A DNA stretch of 64,000 nt from JAYOEY01 sp038116945 (lineage in GTDB: Bacteria > Pseudomonadota > Alphaproteobacteria > MPNO01 > UBA2964). The stretch is from contig JAYOEY010000013.1 in the NCBI GenBank assembly GCA_038116945.1, positions 1 through 64,000 on the forward strand, read 5' to 3'. A program made the translations under genes and the position numbers. This document shows, in pieces, positions 34,878 through 43,366 of this stretch (position 1 is its first letter; each line of letters opens with the position of its first letter). The notes beneath the pieces are model-generated. The model did no database searches, was not told the origin of the DNA, and saw only the letters and a program-made list of their open reading frames with translations.

Positions 34878-35804
34878 ATGATGCGTTTGCCCAAGGACTT
34901 CCTGAAAGGATCCATCCCGCCGCTGATCACGCCGTTCAAGAACGGCGCGGTCGATTACGACGCCTATGCCGGGCTCGTCGAGTTCCAGGTGAAGAACGGC
35001 TCGCACGGCATTCTGGTCAACGGAACGACCTCCGAGCCGTCGACCCTGACCGTCGAGGAACGCAACCGGACGGTCGATGTTGCGATCGAGGCGGCGGCCG
35101 GCAAGGTGCCGATTGTCGCCGCGACCGGGTCGCAGAGCCTGGCCGAGACGGAGGCGCTGACCGCCCATGCCGACAAGGCGGGCGCGGATGCGCTGCTGAT
35201 TGTCACGCCATACTACATCCGCCCGTCGCAGCGCGGGCTCGTCGCCTATTACAACGAGGTCGCGAAGCAGACCCGGAAGCCGTGGATGATCTATCACATC
35301 CCGGGCCGGGCGGCGGTGTCGGTAACGCTCGATACGCTGGATCAGATCAGCCGAGCCAATCCGCATTTCGTGGGCATGAAGCATGCGGTCGACGATCTCG
35401 GCTTCGTGACGACCTGTCTCGATCATTTCGGCATGGATTTCCGCATCTTTGTCGGGCTGGAGGATCTTTCCTATCCGATGATGACGGTGGGCGCCTGCGG
35501 CCTGATGAACGCAGTCGGCAATCTGATGCCGAAAAGGCTCGCGAAAATGTGCGAGCTGATCTGGGAGGGCAAGATGAAGCAGGCCCAGAAGATCCATTAC
35601 GAGCTGTTCGAGATCAATCAGGCGGTATTCTACGACACCAACCCGCAGCCGATGAAATACATGATGAAACGGCTCGGGATCATGCCGAAGAACGAGCATC
35701 GCCTGCCCATGATGCCGGCTAGCAAGGAGCTCGAGAAACGCCTCGACGGCGTGCTCGAACGTGCCGGGCTGATCAACCGGAAGCCGAAAAAGAAGGCAGC
35801 CTGA
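34878..35804 (+). CDS. DapA-family (dihydrodipicolinate synthase/N-acetylneuraminate lyase) aldolase
   Basis: A 308-residue class I aldolase barrel. The carbonyl-binding loop reads GTTSE (about 49-53; DapA itself has GTTGE). Tyr139 lies in IYHIPGR, and the Schiff-base Lys168 in VGMKHAVDD. A Ser replaces the second Gly of DapA's loop, and true lysine-pathway dapA would not be expected beside a bicupin, so I read it as a pyruvate-forming lyase of the catabolic pathway. I start at the ATG at 34878 (MMRLPKDF); a TTG at 34863 overlaps the upstream gene. The C terminus is Lys-rich (NRKPKKKAA). Confidence 0.85.
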   Translation: MMRLPKDFLKGSIPPLITPFKNGAVDYDAYAGLVEFQVKNGSHGILVNGTTSEPSTLTVEERNRTVDVAIEAAAGKVPIVAATGSQSLAETEALTAHADKAGADALLIVTPYYIRPSQRGLVAYYNEVAKQTRKPWMIYHIPGRAAVSVTLDTLDQISRANPHFVGMKHAVDDLGFVTTCLDHFGMDFRIFVGLEDLSYPMMTVGACGLMNAVGNLMPKRLAKMCELIWEGKMKQAQKIHYELFEINQAVFYDTNPQPMKYMMKRLGIMPKNEHRLPMMPASKELEKRLDGVLERAGLINRKPKKKAA

Positions 35805-35829
35805 CAAGGCAGCAAAATCCCGAGTGCAA

Positions 35830-35856
35830 AACGCCCGCCTGTTTCAGGCGGGCGTT
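35830..35856. terminator. Bidirectional hairpin terminator
   Basis: A perfect 12-base-pair stem, AACGCCCGCCTG paired with CAGGCGGGCGTT, with a TTT loop. It sits between the convergent DapA-family gene (ending 35804) and the lipoprotein gene (ending 35861). On the minus strand it is followed by TTTT, so it looks strongest for that direction. Confidence 0.85.
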
Positions 35857-35860
35857 CCTG

Positions 35861-36478
35861 TTATGGCCCGGGTCGTTCGGCGATGTCGTCGGCTATCCGC
35901 GCCGCGTCGCGCCGCCGTTCGAGGGTCGCCAGTTGCGCATCGCGTTCCCTGGCGCGGTTTTCGACTCGTGCATGACAGAGCGTGTCTTCGGTCCCGTCGC
36001 ATTCCTCGCCGAGAGCGTTCAGCCTCATCTGCCAGCGGATCCGGGTCGCCCGGCGGTAACGGTCGAACCACGCGTCCCGTGCGGCCACGGTTGCGAACGC
36101 GTTCGGTTCGAGGTTGAGCCGGACGCGTTTCGGGTAAATCTCGTCGTGACCGCCGATCATGTCGCTGACCAGCCCGAGCGAGCTGCCGACCGCGAAATTG
36201 CCGAAGATCTTCGGGTTGAAGAGAGGTTTCAGAACGACTTCCAGCGGCTTGTGGCCGGCGGCGCGGCAGGTCAGGGCGATGGGCGCGGCGGCCTTGGGAA
36301 TCTCCACCCGTGCAGGCGCGATCGCCTCGCTGGCGAAACCGTCGCCCTTGAGCGCGCAGACGGCGCCGGCCGGCTCGGTTTCGATCAGGGTGGTGTGGCG
36401 GACGGTTCCCATTCCGCCGGCGCAGCCGGAAATCGATCCGGCCGTCAGCAGAATTGCCGCTTTTCTCGAAATCGCCAT
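35861..36478 (-). CDS. Putative lipoprotein, function unknown
   Basis: A 205-residue protein with a lipoprotein signal ending SISGCAGG, so the Cys near residue 19 is probably lipidated and the protein exported. Residues 30-90 have a short all-beta pattern (TLIETEPAGAVCAL ... ALTCRAAGHKPLEVVL) like a PEGA-type domain. It then has FAVGSSLGLVSDMIGG and a positively charged helical C terminus (RRRDAARIADDIAERPG). The start is the ATG at 36476-36478; upstream frame is open but lacks a signal. Similar lipoproteins in Gram-negative bacteria are uncharacterised. Confidence 0.72.
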   Translation of the reverse strand: MAISRKAAILLTAGSISGCAGGMGTVRHTTLIETEPAGAVCALKGDGFASEAIAPARVEIPKAAAPIALTCRAAGHKPLEVVLKPLFNPKIFGNFAVGSSLGLVSDMIGGHDEIYPKRVRLNLEPNAFATVAARDAWFDRYRRATRIRWQMRLNALGEECDGTEDTLCHARVENRARERDAQLATLERRRDAARIADDIAERPGP

Positions 36479-36655
36479 GGGAAATTCTCCAGCCCTCCCG
36501 GTCGCAGACGCGCGACTCGCCGAAAAGGACACGATTCCCATTTTTGGGACTGTCGGTTAACAAAGTCTGAACGGGGGAACCTTTCGGTCATGCGTTCCGG
36601 GCGTCATATCGGCGAAATCGCCAATTGCCCGCTGGCGTGAACCTGCCGGGCGCAG

Positions 36656-37552
36656 TTGCCTTCCCTGTCGATTGCCACTAGGTTTTTCGCGCTTTTGGGA
36701 GGCGTGCGAGCCATCCTTTCGTCACAGGGACGCCGGCGAACCGGCAATCACGGTGATGCTTTGAATCAGGTCGATACATCCGCCGCAGAGGCGTTCGAGA
36801 CGTTTCTCGTCCCCACCATTTTCGGCCCCTGGTCGCGGGCGCTGATCGATCATGCGCAGGTCTCGGCGGGGGAACGCGTGCTGGATATCGGCTGCGGCAC
36901 CGGCGCGGCCGCGCGATATGCGGCGGAACGCGTCGGCGCTGCAGGACGCGTGGTCGCCGCCGATATCAACGAAGGGATGATCGCCCATGCGCGCCGGCTC
37001 GACAGCGCCGGCGCCGTGGAATGGGGGCTCGATAACGTCGAGTCCCTGCCTCATGCCGACGGATCGTTCGACGCTGTTGTCGGCAATCAGGTGCTTCAGT
37101 TCCTGCCCGACAAGCCGAAGGCGTTGGCCGAAATCCGCAGGGTTCTGGCAGATCGCGGACGTCTGGCGCTGACGGTGTATTGCCGGCTCGAGCTCTGTCC
37201 TGCTCACGATGCGGTGGCGAAGGCGCTGGAATCGCACGATGTCGATCCTTCGGGCATCCGGATACCCTATTCCTACGGCGATCCGGTCGTGCTCGGCGAC
37301 GTCCTGCAGGAGGCGGGTTTCGGCGATGTGTCGGTCGTCCGCCGGACGATGGAGGCCCGCTTTGCGTCGCCAGCGCATTTCGTAGAGGCGCTCGCCGCCG
37401 GCGGGCCGTCTGCGCGCCATGCGCTTGAGCAGCTCGATGAGGAAGGGTTGAACGACGTGATCGCACAGGCCAGCCAGACCCTTGCGGATTACGTCGACCA
37501 AGACGGCTTGCGCGTCCTGACCGCGGCCAACATGGCGCTCGCCCGCAAATAG
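36656..37552 (+). CDS. SAM-dependent methyltransferase (UbiE/type 11 fold)
   Basis: A protein of up to 298 residues with the class I methyltransferase core: GERVLDIGCGTGAAARYAAERVG (SAM motif I, the first 20 residues being central), AADINEGMI (motif II) and FDAVVGNQVLQFLPDKPKAL (motif III). The start is uncertain: TTG at 36656, GTG at 36704 or TTG at 36761 are in frame, and the family resemblance begins near residue 40 (AAEAFETFLVPTIFGPWS). There is no ATG before the core. It is alone between a lipoprotein gene and an unknown gene on the minus strand, so its small-molecule substrate is not predictable. Confidence 0.78.
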   Translation: MPSLSIATRFFALLGGVRAILSSQGRRRTGNHGDALNQVDTSAAEAFETFLVPTIFGPWSRALIDHAQVSAGERVLDIGCGTGAAARYAAERVGAAGRVVAADINEGMIAHARRLDSAGAVEWGLDNVESLPHADGSFDAVVGNQVLQFLPDKPKALAEIRRVLADRGRLALTVYCRLELCPAHDAVAKALESHDVDPSGIRIPYSYGDPVVLGDVLQEAGFGDVSVVRRTMEARFASPAHFVEALAAGGPSARHALEQLDEEGLNDVIAQASQTLADYVDQDGLRVLTAANMALARK

Positions 37553-37557
37553 ACCCG

Positions 37558-38325
37558 TTATCCCGCGAGAATTCCTTCAAGTTCCGGCCACGCATCGCCG
37601 GCGAGTTTCCTGTATCGGGCGCTGAGCCGGGCCGACGGGCTTCCGGGATCGTCCGCGCACTTGGCGCACATGTTCCAGCTGCCGAACGGCGCGGGGCGAA
37701 TGTCGAAGGCGGCGTCCAGATCGTCGAGTTCTTCCTGCGTCGCAGGCGCCATGTTGGCGCCGCCTTCGAACAGCGCCCGCATCCGGGTTTCGTCGTTTGC
37801 CCCGAGACGGCGCAGCATCGACATTGTTGCTCGGTGATAGCAGATTGCGCGTTCGTAATGCGCGGCGACGCAGCATTCGGGATAGCCGAGCAGCCGGGCT
37901 TCGTCATCGATCGTCAAACGACCCGCGGCCGTGTTGACCGTGGACACCGCGTCGGCATCGGGGCCGGACCCGCAGATATAGAGCGCATCGCGCCGGGCGA
38001 GCTGCCGCGCGCAGCCTTCCCGATACCATTCCGGTATTCCGTTGCGGGCTTCCGGCGGCGTCCAAGGGGTAGCCTCCCAAAGCGGTCCTCTTGAGACAGC
38101 CAGGCCCTCCGACGCGGCGATGTTTCCGACGGCGTCCCGCCACCCGCTGTCGCCTGCGCCGCGTCCGGCAACGAAGACCGGCTTCAGGCCCGCCGCGACG
38201 GCCAGAAAATCGAGCGCTTCCTGCGCCTCCTCCGGCGATGTCGGGCCTGCCCCGGTCAAATCTTTCAGCCGGGCGGCGACTCGCGTCAGGAGAGTCTCGT
38301 CCTTGTCGGTCCGGGCAGGCGTCAT
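37558..38325 (-). CDS. Uncharacterised protein with GYPECCV motif (DUF483-like)
   Basis: A 255-residue protein I do not recognise functionally. Around residue 148 it has RLLGYPECCVAAHYERA, the motif seen in DUF483-type proteins, and near residue 222 a second Cys pair in WNMCAKCADD. Together with CGSGPD these could bind a metal or iron-sulfur cluster. The N-terminal half is helical. The ATG at 38323-38325 begins MTPARTDKDETLL. It converges with the methyltransferase gene with five bases between them. Confidence 0.6.
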   Translation of the reverse strand: MTPARTDKDETLLTRVAARLKDLTGAGPTSPEEAQEALDFLAVAAGLKPVFVAGRGAGDSGWRDAVGNIAASEGLAVSRGPLWEATPWTPPEARNGIPEWYREGCARQLARRDALYICGSGPDADAVSTVNTAAGRLTIDDEARLLGYPECCVAAHYERAICYHRATMSMLRRLGANDETRMRALFEGGANMAPATQEELDDLDAAFDIRPAPFGSWNMCAKCADDPGSPSARLSARYRKLAGDAWPELEGILAG

Positions 38326-38339
38326 CGGTCGTCCCGATA

Positions 38340-38369
38340 TTGGTCATGGCGCGCGGCAGTGCGTATAAT
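38340..38369 (+). promoter_or_regulatory. Sigma-70-like promoter for the second TauD operon
   Basis: TTGGTC (38340-38345) and a perfect TATAAT (38364-38369) are 18 bases apart, 49 bases upstream of the ATG at 38419. This is the best promoter by eye in the window and would drive the TauD, hydrolase and GNAT genes. Confidence 0.6.
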
Positions 38370-38418
38370 AGGGCCATCATGAACGACGGAACCGATCCTG
38401 CAAGTTAAGGAATCTCCC

Positions 38419-39297
38419 ATGGCCAGCTCGCTTACCTCAGGTCTCAAGATCGAAAAACTGGATGCCGCGCTCGGCGCCCGGGTGACGGGAATCGACCTCG
38501 CCAGACCGCTCGATGCGGCGACGCAGCAGGCGCTGATCGATGCCTGGCACGAACATATCGTTCTGCTCTATCCGGGGCAGGACATCGCGATGGATGAGCA
38601 ACTCGCCTTTGCCGCTAATTTCGGCACGCTGGGCACGCGGTCGCGGTCGGAGGAGCGCCGGCCCGAAGGTGCCGATTTCAACCCCAGCATCATGATGGTC
38701 GGCAACATCAAGGACGAAAAGGGCAATTACGCCGCCTCGCTGCCGGACGGCGAAATGTTCTTCCATCACGACATGTGCTACATGCCGATGCCCCACAAGG
38801 GCACGTATCTTTATGCGTTGCAGCTTCCGAGCACGGGCGGCAATACGAAATTCAGCAACATGTACCGGGCCTACGATCTGGTGCCCGCGGACCTGAAGAG
38901 GTCGCTTGCCGGAAAGCGCGCGATTCAGGTTTACGATTACGACCAGACAACGACCGTCGATGTCGACGGCGACCTGACCGGCATTCACCATCGCTGGCAG
39001 CCGATCTTCGTCAGGCATCCGGCAACGGGGCGCACCGCGCTCTACGTCAACCGGCTGATGACGGCGCGGATCGAAGACATGAACAAGAGCGAGAGCGACG
39101 AGATCCTCGCCGCCCTGTGCGAAATCGCCGAATCGCCGGACAATGTCTTCGAACATGTCTGGACCAAGGGTGACCTTATCATGTGGGACAATTACTGTTC
39201 CTGCCATGCCCGGACGGATTTTCCGGCGTCCGAAACGCGGCTGCTGCGCCGCTGCACGACGATGGGCACCGAACTGATCATGGCCGACGCGGCCTGA
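38419..39297 (+). CDS. TauD/TfdA-family Fe(II)/2-oxoglutarate dioxygenase, cluster B
   Basis: A 292-residue dioxygenase. N-terminal LDAALGARVTGIDLARPL is the family opening. Iron ligands are His116 and Asp118 in FFHHDMCY and the distal His in NYCSCHARTDFP, with the 2-oxoglutarate Arg in ETRLLRR. It is more like TfdA/TauD than the cluster A enzyme and clearly a different paralog. A strong promoter precedes it. It heads a run with an alpha/beta hydrolase (39-base gap) and a GNAT acetyltransferase, so the oxidised product may be hydrolysed next. Substrate unknown. Confidence 0.9.
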   Translation: MASSLTSGLKIEKLDAALGARVTGIDLARPLDAATQQALIDAWHEHIVLLYPGQDIAMDEQLAFAANFGTLGTRSRSEERRPEGADFNPSIMMVGNIKDEKGNYAASLPDGEMFFHHDMCYMPMPHKGTYLYALQLPSTGGNTKFSNMYRAYDLVPADLKRSLAGKRAIQVYDYDQTTTVDVDGDLTGIHHRWQPIFVRHPATGRTALYVNRLMTARIEDMNKSESDEILAALCEIAESPDNVFEHVWTKGDLIMWDNYCSCHARTDFPASETRLLRRCTTMGTELIMADAA

Positions 39298-39335
39298 GAA
39301 GCCGCCGCGCGATTTATCGAGGGGAACAACCGACA

Positions 39336-40112
39336 ATGCCGACGATCGAAGCCAATGGCGAAACCATCTTCTACATCGACGAGGGGGACGGTCCGCCGGT
39401 CCTGTTCGTCCATTCGCTCGGCACCAACAATTACCTCTATCGCGACCAGATCGCCGCGCTGAAAGCCGATTTCCGCTGCATCGCGGTCGATTGCCGGGGC
39501 CATGGCGCAAGTTCCTACAAGGGGACCTTCACGGTCGAGGACGTCGCCGCCGATCACAAGGCGGTGCTCGACCATCTGGGCATCGAAAAATGCCATGTGG
39601 TCGGCCTTTCGATGGGCGGGCCGATCGCGCTCAACATGAACAAACGGTGGCCCGACCTGGCGCTCTCGATGGTGCTGGCGGATTCCTTCGCCCGCATCCG
39701 GCCCGGCGCGGAAGACAGGATTTACGCCACCCAGGAGGCTGTGGCCTACCTGTCCATGCTGGAATTCGGAAACCAGTATGCCGGCGACCGGTTGATGCCG
39801 ACCACGCCGATCGACAGGCTGGACGAGCTGGCCGCGGAAATCTCCAAATGTCCGCCCAAGGCCTATGTCGATACGGTTCGCGCGATCTTTACCTACGACG
39901 CCAGCGGCGATCTGGCCGCGGTGACCGCGCCGACGCTGGTTCTGATCGGCGATTCCGACGACGCCACGCCGATGGCCGAGTCCGAATTTATCCGCGACGG
40001 CATCGCAGGGTCGGAAATAAGGACGATCCCCGACGCGGGGCACCTGTCGACAATCGACAGCCCGGACGAGTTTACCGCGGAATTAAGGGCGTTCCTCTCC
40101 GCGCAAGGATAA
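39336..40112 (+). CDS. Alpha/beta hydrolase, 3-oxoadipate enol-lactonase-like
   Basis: A 258-residue hydrolase. The open frame extends upstream, but the ATG at 39336 (MPTIEANGETIFYIDEG) is the family-type start. The oxyanion region is LFVHSLGTNN, the nucleophile elbow GLSMGGPIA (Ser near 92), the acid Asp lies in LVLIGDSDDATP, and the catalytic His in IPDAGHLSTIDSP. This layout is PcaD-like, but so are many esterases. It probably acts on a lactone or ester made by the preceding dioxygenase. Three bases separate its stop from the next gene's GTG start. Confidence 0.85.
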   Translation: MPTIEANGETIFYIDEGDGPPVLFVHSLGTNNYLYRDQIAALKADFRCIAVDCRGHGASSYKGTFTVEDVAADHKAVLDHLGIEKCHVVGLSMGGPIALNMNKRWPDLALSMVLADSFARIRPGAEDRIYATQEAVAYLSMLEFGNQYAGDRLMPTTPIDRLDELAAEISKCPPKAYVDTVRAIFTYDASGDLAAVTAPTLVLIGDSDDATPMAESEFIRDGIAGSEIRTIPDAGHLSTIDSPDEFTAELRAFLSAQG

Positions 40113-40114
40113 GC

Positions 40115-40573
40115 GTGAAGACGCCCGTCTTTCGCTCCGCAAGGCCGGACGATCTGGAAAGCATTGTTGCTCTTCTGGTGGAAGATGCGATCGGCGCGAC
40201 GCGCGACGACGCATCGCTTCCGCTGGACGACGGTTACGTCGAGGCATTTGATGTCCTCGACAGCGATCCCAATCAGCTTATGGCGGTGGCCGAACTCGAC
40301 GGCACGGTGATCGGCTGCATGCAGATTACCTTCATCCCCGGCCTGACGAGAAAAGGCTCCTGGCGCGGCCAGATCGAGGGCGTGCGCATCGCGGCGGACC
40401 TGCGGGGCCAGGGACATGGCGCGGCGTTTTTCGAATGGGCGATAGAACAGTGCCGTGCGCGCGGCTGCGCGCTGGTGCAGCTTACCACCGACCTTCGCCG
40501 CGATGGCGCACACCGGTTCTACAATCGGCTCGGGTTCGAAGCGACGCATAGCGGGATGAAGCTGGTTTTGTAA
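40115..40573 (+). CDS. GNAT-family N-acetyltransferase
   Basis: A 152-residue acetyltransferase starting with GTG at 40115 (AAGGATAAGC upstream). The acetyl-CoA site is visible as VRIAADLRGQGHGAAFFEWA (R/Q-x2-G-x-G/A type) followed by ALVQLTTDLRRDGAHRFYNRLGF. It is the third gene of a small operon with the TauD-like and hydrolase genes. It may acetylate an amine intermediate or confer resistance; the sequence does not say. An alternative longer frame upstream overlaps the hydrolase and is not real. Confidence 0.85.
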   Translation: MKTPVFRSARPDDLESIVALLVEDAIGATRDDASLPLDDGYVEAFDVLDSDPNQLMAVAELDGTVIGCMQITFIPGLTRKGSWRGQIEGVRIAADLRGQGHGAAFFEWAIEQCRARGCALVQLTTDLRRDGAHRFYNRLGFEATHSGMKLVL

Positions 40574-40591
40574 TTTTTGCGGTGAAACGAA

Positions 40592-40618
40592 CTGGGGCGG
40601 ATCTGAAACCCGCCCCAG
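40592..40618. terminator. GC-rich hairpin between convergent genes
   Basis: CTGGGGCGG (40592-40600) pairs perfectly with CCGCCCCAG (40610-40618) across a 9-base loop. It lies between the GNAT gene (ending 40573) and the amidohydrolase (ending 40652). There is no T run on either side, so it may be a weak or Rho-assisted terminator. Confidence 0.55.
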
Positions 40619-40651
40619 CAACGATTGAAATGCGGCGCAACGCCGCCCGTA

Positions 40652-41623
40652 TCACATTTTCAGCAGCTTCTTGACGTTGCCGTTGAGTATCTTTTCGCGA
40701 TCCTCGGTGCCGAGCGGGATGGTCTCCATCCATTCGGTTCCGGGCGCGTTTTCGACGTAGGGCCAGTCGACCGAGAACATGATCCGGTCCACTCCCATCT
40801 CCATCACGGTGCACAGCAGCGCCGCGTCGGAGAAATTGCCGCTGGTGGTGATCCAGAAATGCTTGCGGAAGATTTCGCGGAAGGCCAGCGAGGTGCCGTC
40901 GTCGCGTCCCGGCTTTTCGAGCGAATGGTTGATCCGCCACAGCAGGAACGGCAGCCCTTCGCCCATATGTCCGACGATGACCTTCAGGTTGGGGTATTCG
41001 TTGAACACGCCCGACATCACCATGCGGACGCAGGCCGTCGCGGTTTCCACCGTGAAGCCCCAGGCGGCGGACAGGATGCCGGGATATTTCTCGACATAAT
41101 CCTGGTAGTAGGCCTTGATCACGTCCGGATGGGGACGGCCCGGGTGGATGTAGATCGGCATGTCGAGCGCCTGGGCGCGTTCGAAGATCGGCCAGAAGCT
41201 GCGGTCGTCGACGAATTTGCCGTCGGTCAGCCCATGGACCATGCCGCCGTAGAACCCCAGATCCTTGACGCAGCGCTCCAGCTCGTCGGCGGCGATCTCG
41301 GGCGCCTTGAGCGGTAGCGATGCGAACCCGCCGAACCTGTCGGGGTGGCTGTCGATCACCGCCTTGAGCCGGTCGTTGACGCCCTTGGCGCGAACCGCCG
41401 CCTCGTCCGGATCGAATGCCTGCGCGCCCGGCGGGCAGTGCGAAAGAACCTGAAAATCGATCCCGGCGGCATCCATTTCCTCGATGCGGACGCCTGTCAT
41501 GTCCAGCAGCCGGTTACGGGTGTACTCGCCGCCGCCCGCGCGCTTGTTTACCTTCGCGTCGACATCCGTATCCAGATAATGTTCCTCGATCGCGATTACC
41601 TGCGATCCCGATTTCGTGGCCAT
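40652..41623 (-). CDS. Amidohydrolase-family metal-dependent decarboxylase/hydrolase (gamma-resorcylate/ACMSD type)
   Basis: A 323-residue TIM-barrel protein of the amidohydrolase-2 group. The metal motif is in AIEEHYLD (Glu13 and His15), with His in IYIHPGRPH, His in VGHMGEGLPF and the barrel Asp in FSVDWPYVEN. This arrangement matches 2,6-dihydroxybenzoate (gamma-resorcylate) decarboxylase and relatives. GIDFQVLSHCPPGAQAFDP is the second region of the family. A decarboxylation of an aromatic acid is likely. It converges with the GNAT gene and has no same-strand partner closer than the LVIVD gene upstream. Confidence 0.86.
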   Translation of the reverse strand: MATKSGSQVIAIEEHYLDTDVDAKVNKRAGGGEYTRNRLLDMTGVRIEEMDAAGIDFQVLSHCPPGAQAFDPDEAAVRAKGVNDRLKAVIDSHPDRFGGFASLPLKAPEIAADELERCVKDLGFYGGMVHGLTDGKFVDDRSFWPIFERAQALDMPIYIHPGRPHPDVIKAYYQDYVEKYPGILSAAWGFTVETATACVRMVMSGVFNEYPNLKVIVGHMGEGLPFLLWRINHSLEKPGRDDGTSLAFREIFRKHFWITTSGNFSDAALLCTVMEMGVDRIMFSVDWPYVENAPGTEWMETIPLGTEDREKILNGNVKKLLKM

Positions 41624-41944
41624 CCGTTTTCTCCCTGATTTTGCGTGGAACCGATCGTCAGGGAGAGTTTAGGGGACGATCCGTCTGCCGCAAAGGCAGC
41701 GTCGCCGGAAGGCGCCGAATTCAGAAAGCGCCGTACGGGCCTGCGGATTGTCGATCAGGGTTTTCCGGCGCAATGAAGCGTCCGGCGGGGTGTCGCCCCG
41801 GTCGGGCGAACAGGGATATGCCGATTCCGGCCCGAACACGGGCGTATCGGTTGCGCCTGCCGGCATCCCGAATTTCGGCACGGCCGGTTCCGGGTCAGGG
41901 CCCCGGGTCTAAGGGAATTTCCGCCGCGAGTCCTGGCCGTAATC
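41624..41944. other. Intergenic region with no convincing gene
   Basis: About 320 bases between two minus-strand genes. A minus-strand frame of 70 codons (41669-41881) is open, but it has no recognisable motif and its codons are uneven. I see no tRNA, IS end or strong hairpin. Confidence 0.5.
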
Positions 41945-43270
41945 TCAGGCGTTGCCGTCGAACTCGACGATATCGAATCCGGTAAAGCGGTCCACCAGAT
42001 AGACCAGCCCGCGCTCGTCCACGTCCACGTCGTTGGTTTGCGGTGCGGGATGGCCGTTGACCGGTTCCGGCACGAAATAGCCGACCTCGCGCGGTGAAAA
42101 CGGGTCGGCGATATCGACGATCCTGAGCCCGCCCGAGAACCAGGCGCAATAGACCAGCGTGTCGTTCAGATGTTCCTGAAACTGGTGCGCGCCGAACCGA
42201 GTGCCGGGCGCCTGGCTCCACGGGCTGTCGGCCTCGCTCACCTGGTAGATCGAAAGCGGCTTCATGTCGGCCGGATCGGTGACGTCGAATACCCACAGAT
42301 TGGCATGCGGGCGACCGCGCCGCGCATCCGCCTCGGCCTCGGAGTAGTACTGGTCCTCCTCGTCGATGGCGATGGCGAGGTCGCGCCCGCCGATCCGGTA
42401 CGGCACGCCCATGAAGGTATGGCTCGGCTCCGGGAAGGGCGGGTGATAGTTGTATTCGCCGATGGTCTTCGGGCTGGCAATGTCGGCAATGTCGATGATG
42501 CGGACGCCCGCGTGCCAGCAGCCGGCGAACAGCCGGTCGCCCAGCCGCATCGCGTGATGCAGGCGGCATTCGTTGCCCGCCCAGTGCGGCATCTCGCCGC
42601 CGGCGAGATGCTGGCCCGGCATGTGCCATCGCGAGACTTCGACCGGCCTCGACGGGTCGGAAATGTCGTAAATGACCAGGATATTGCCGACATAGCCTTC
42701 CATCTCGGTCGAGATGTAGGCGTAGTTTTCGTCCATATCGAACCGGTGGACGCCGATGCCGCCGGTCTTCTGGTAGGCGATTTCCCTCGGCCTGGTCTTG
42801 TTGGATACGTCGTAGATCTTGAAGCCGCCGTTCTCGTAGGGCTCGATCTCCACATTTTCGAGTTTTGGAATATCCGTTTCCTTCAGCCCCAGCTTTTCGG
42901 CCAGTTCCGCGTGGGTCGGCTCGCGCCCGAGCAACTCCTGCAGCCGTGCCTTCATCGGGCCGAGCTGTTCGGCCTTGCGTCCGATGCCGCGATTGTTGCG
43001 CTCGTGATTGACGATCATCACGTCGCCGATGACGCGCGCCTTGTGGCTGTGCGACGTCCGGTCTTCCAGCACGATTTCGGAAACGACCTTCGGATTGGCC
43101 GGGTCGGCGATGTCGACAATGGCGGTGCCGAGGCTGTCCTTGTTAGGCAGATAGCCGATATAGGCGTAATTGTCCTTGATATAGACCTGCCCGGCTCCGC
43201 CGAGATCCAGATGGCCGATCCGTTTCGTTCGGCGGGCGACCGAGCCGCCATTCCGGTCCTGTGCAACCAT
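41945..43270 (-). CDS. LVIVD-repeat beta-propeller protein with an inserted helical segment
   Basis: A 441-residue protein made of repeated blades of the LVIVD type: IVDIADPANPKVVSEI, IYDVSNKTRPREIAY, VIYDISDPSRPVEVSRW, IIDIADIASPKTIGEY, VFDVTDPADMKPLSIY and IVDIADPFSPREVGYF. No signal peptide is visible, so it is probably cytoplasmic unless exported by another route. An unusual insertion spans about residues 96-145. It contains LGREPTHAELAEKLGL (114-129), which resembles the region-3 helix-turn-helix of sigma-70 factors. Function unknown. It is divergent from a Gfo/Idh gene. Confidence 0.8.
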   Translation of the reverse strand: MVAQDRNGGSVARRTKRIGHLDLGGAGQVYIKDNYAYIGYLPNKDSLGTAIVDIADPANPKVVSEIVLEDRTSHSHKARVIGDVMIVNHERNNRGIGRKAEQLGPMKARLQELLGREPTHAELAEKLGLKETDIPKLENVEIEPYENGGFKIYDVSNKTRPREIAYQKTGGIGVHRFDMDENYAYISTEMEGYVGNILVIYDISDPSRPVEVSRWHMPGQHLAGGEMPHWAGNECRLHHAMRLGDRLFAGCWHAGVRIIDIADIASPKTIGEYNYHPPFPEPSHTFMGVPYRIGGRDLAIAIDEEDQYYSEAEADARRGRPHANLWVFDVTDPADMKPLSIYQVSEADSPWSQAPGTRFGAHQFQEHLNDTLVYCAWFSGGLRIVDIADPFSPREVGYFVPEPVNGHPAPQTNDVDVDERGLVYLVDRFTGFDIVEFDGNA

Positions 43271-43366
43271 GATGATTCCTGCTTGCGGATTTTGTCCTGA
43301 GAAAAGGCTAGGATATTCCCCATCGTATGACCAGTGCGGGAAGCCCGCCAGTTCAGGGAGAGCATC

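Noticed and set aside
33527..34939. A 471-codon N-terminal extension of the cluster A TauD-like protein.
   Set aside because: It overlaps the divergent bicupin gene and is not conserved; the family sequence begins at the ATG at 33526.
34878..35804. Assignment as dapA of lysine synthesis.
   Set aside because: The loop is GTTSE and not GTTGE, and the gene lies next to a bicupin in a catabolic cluster.
41669..41881. A 70-codon minus-strand frame in the 320-base gap.
   Set aside because: No motif, no clear ribosome site, and composition unlike coding DNA; possible but not supported.
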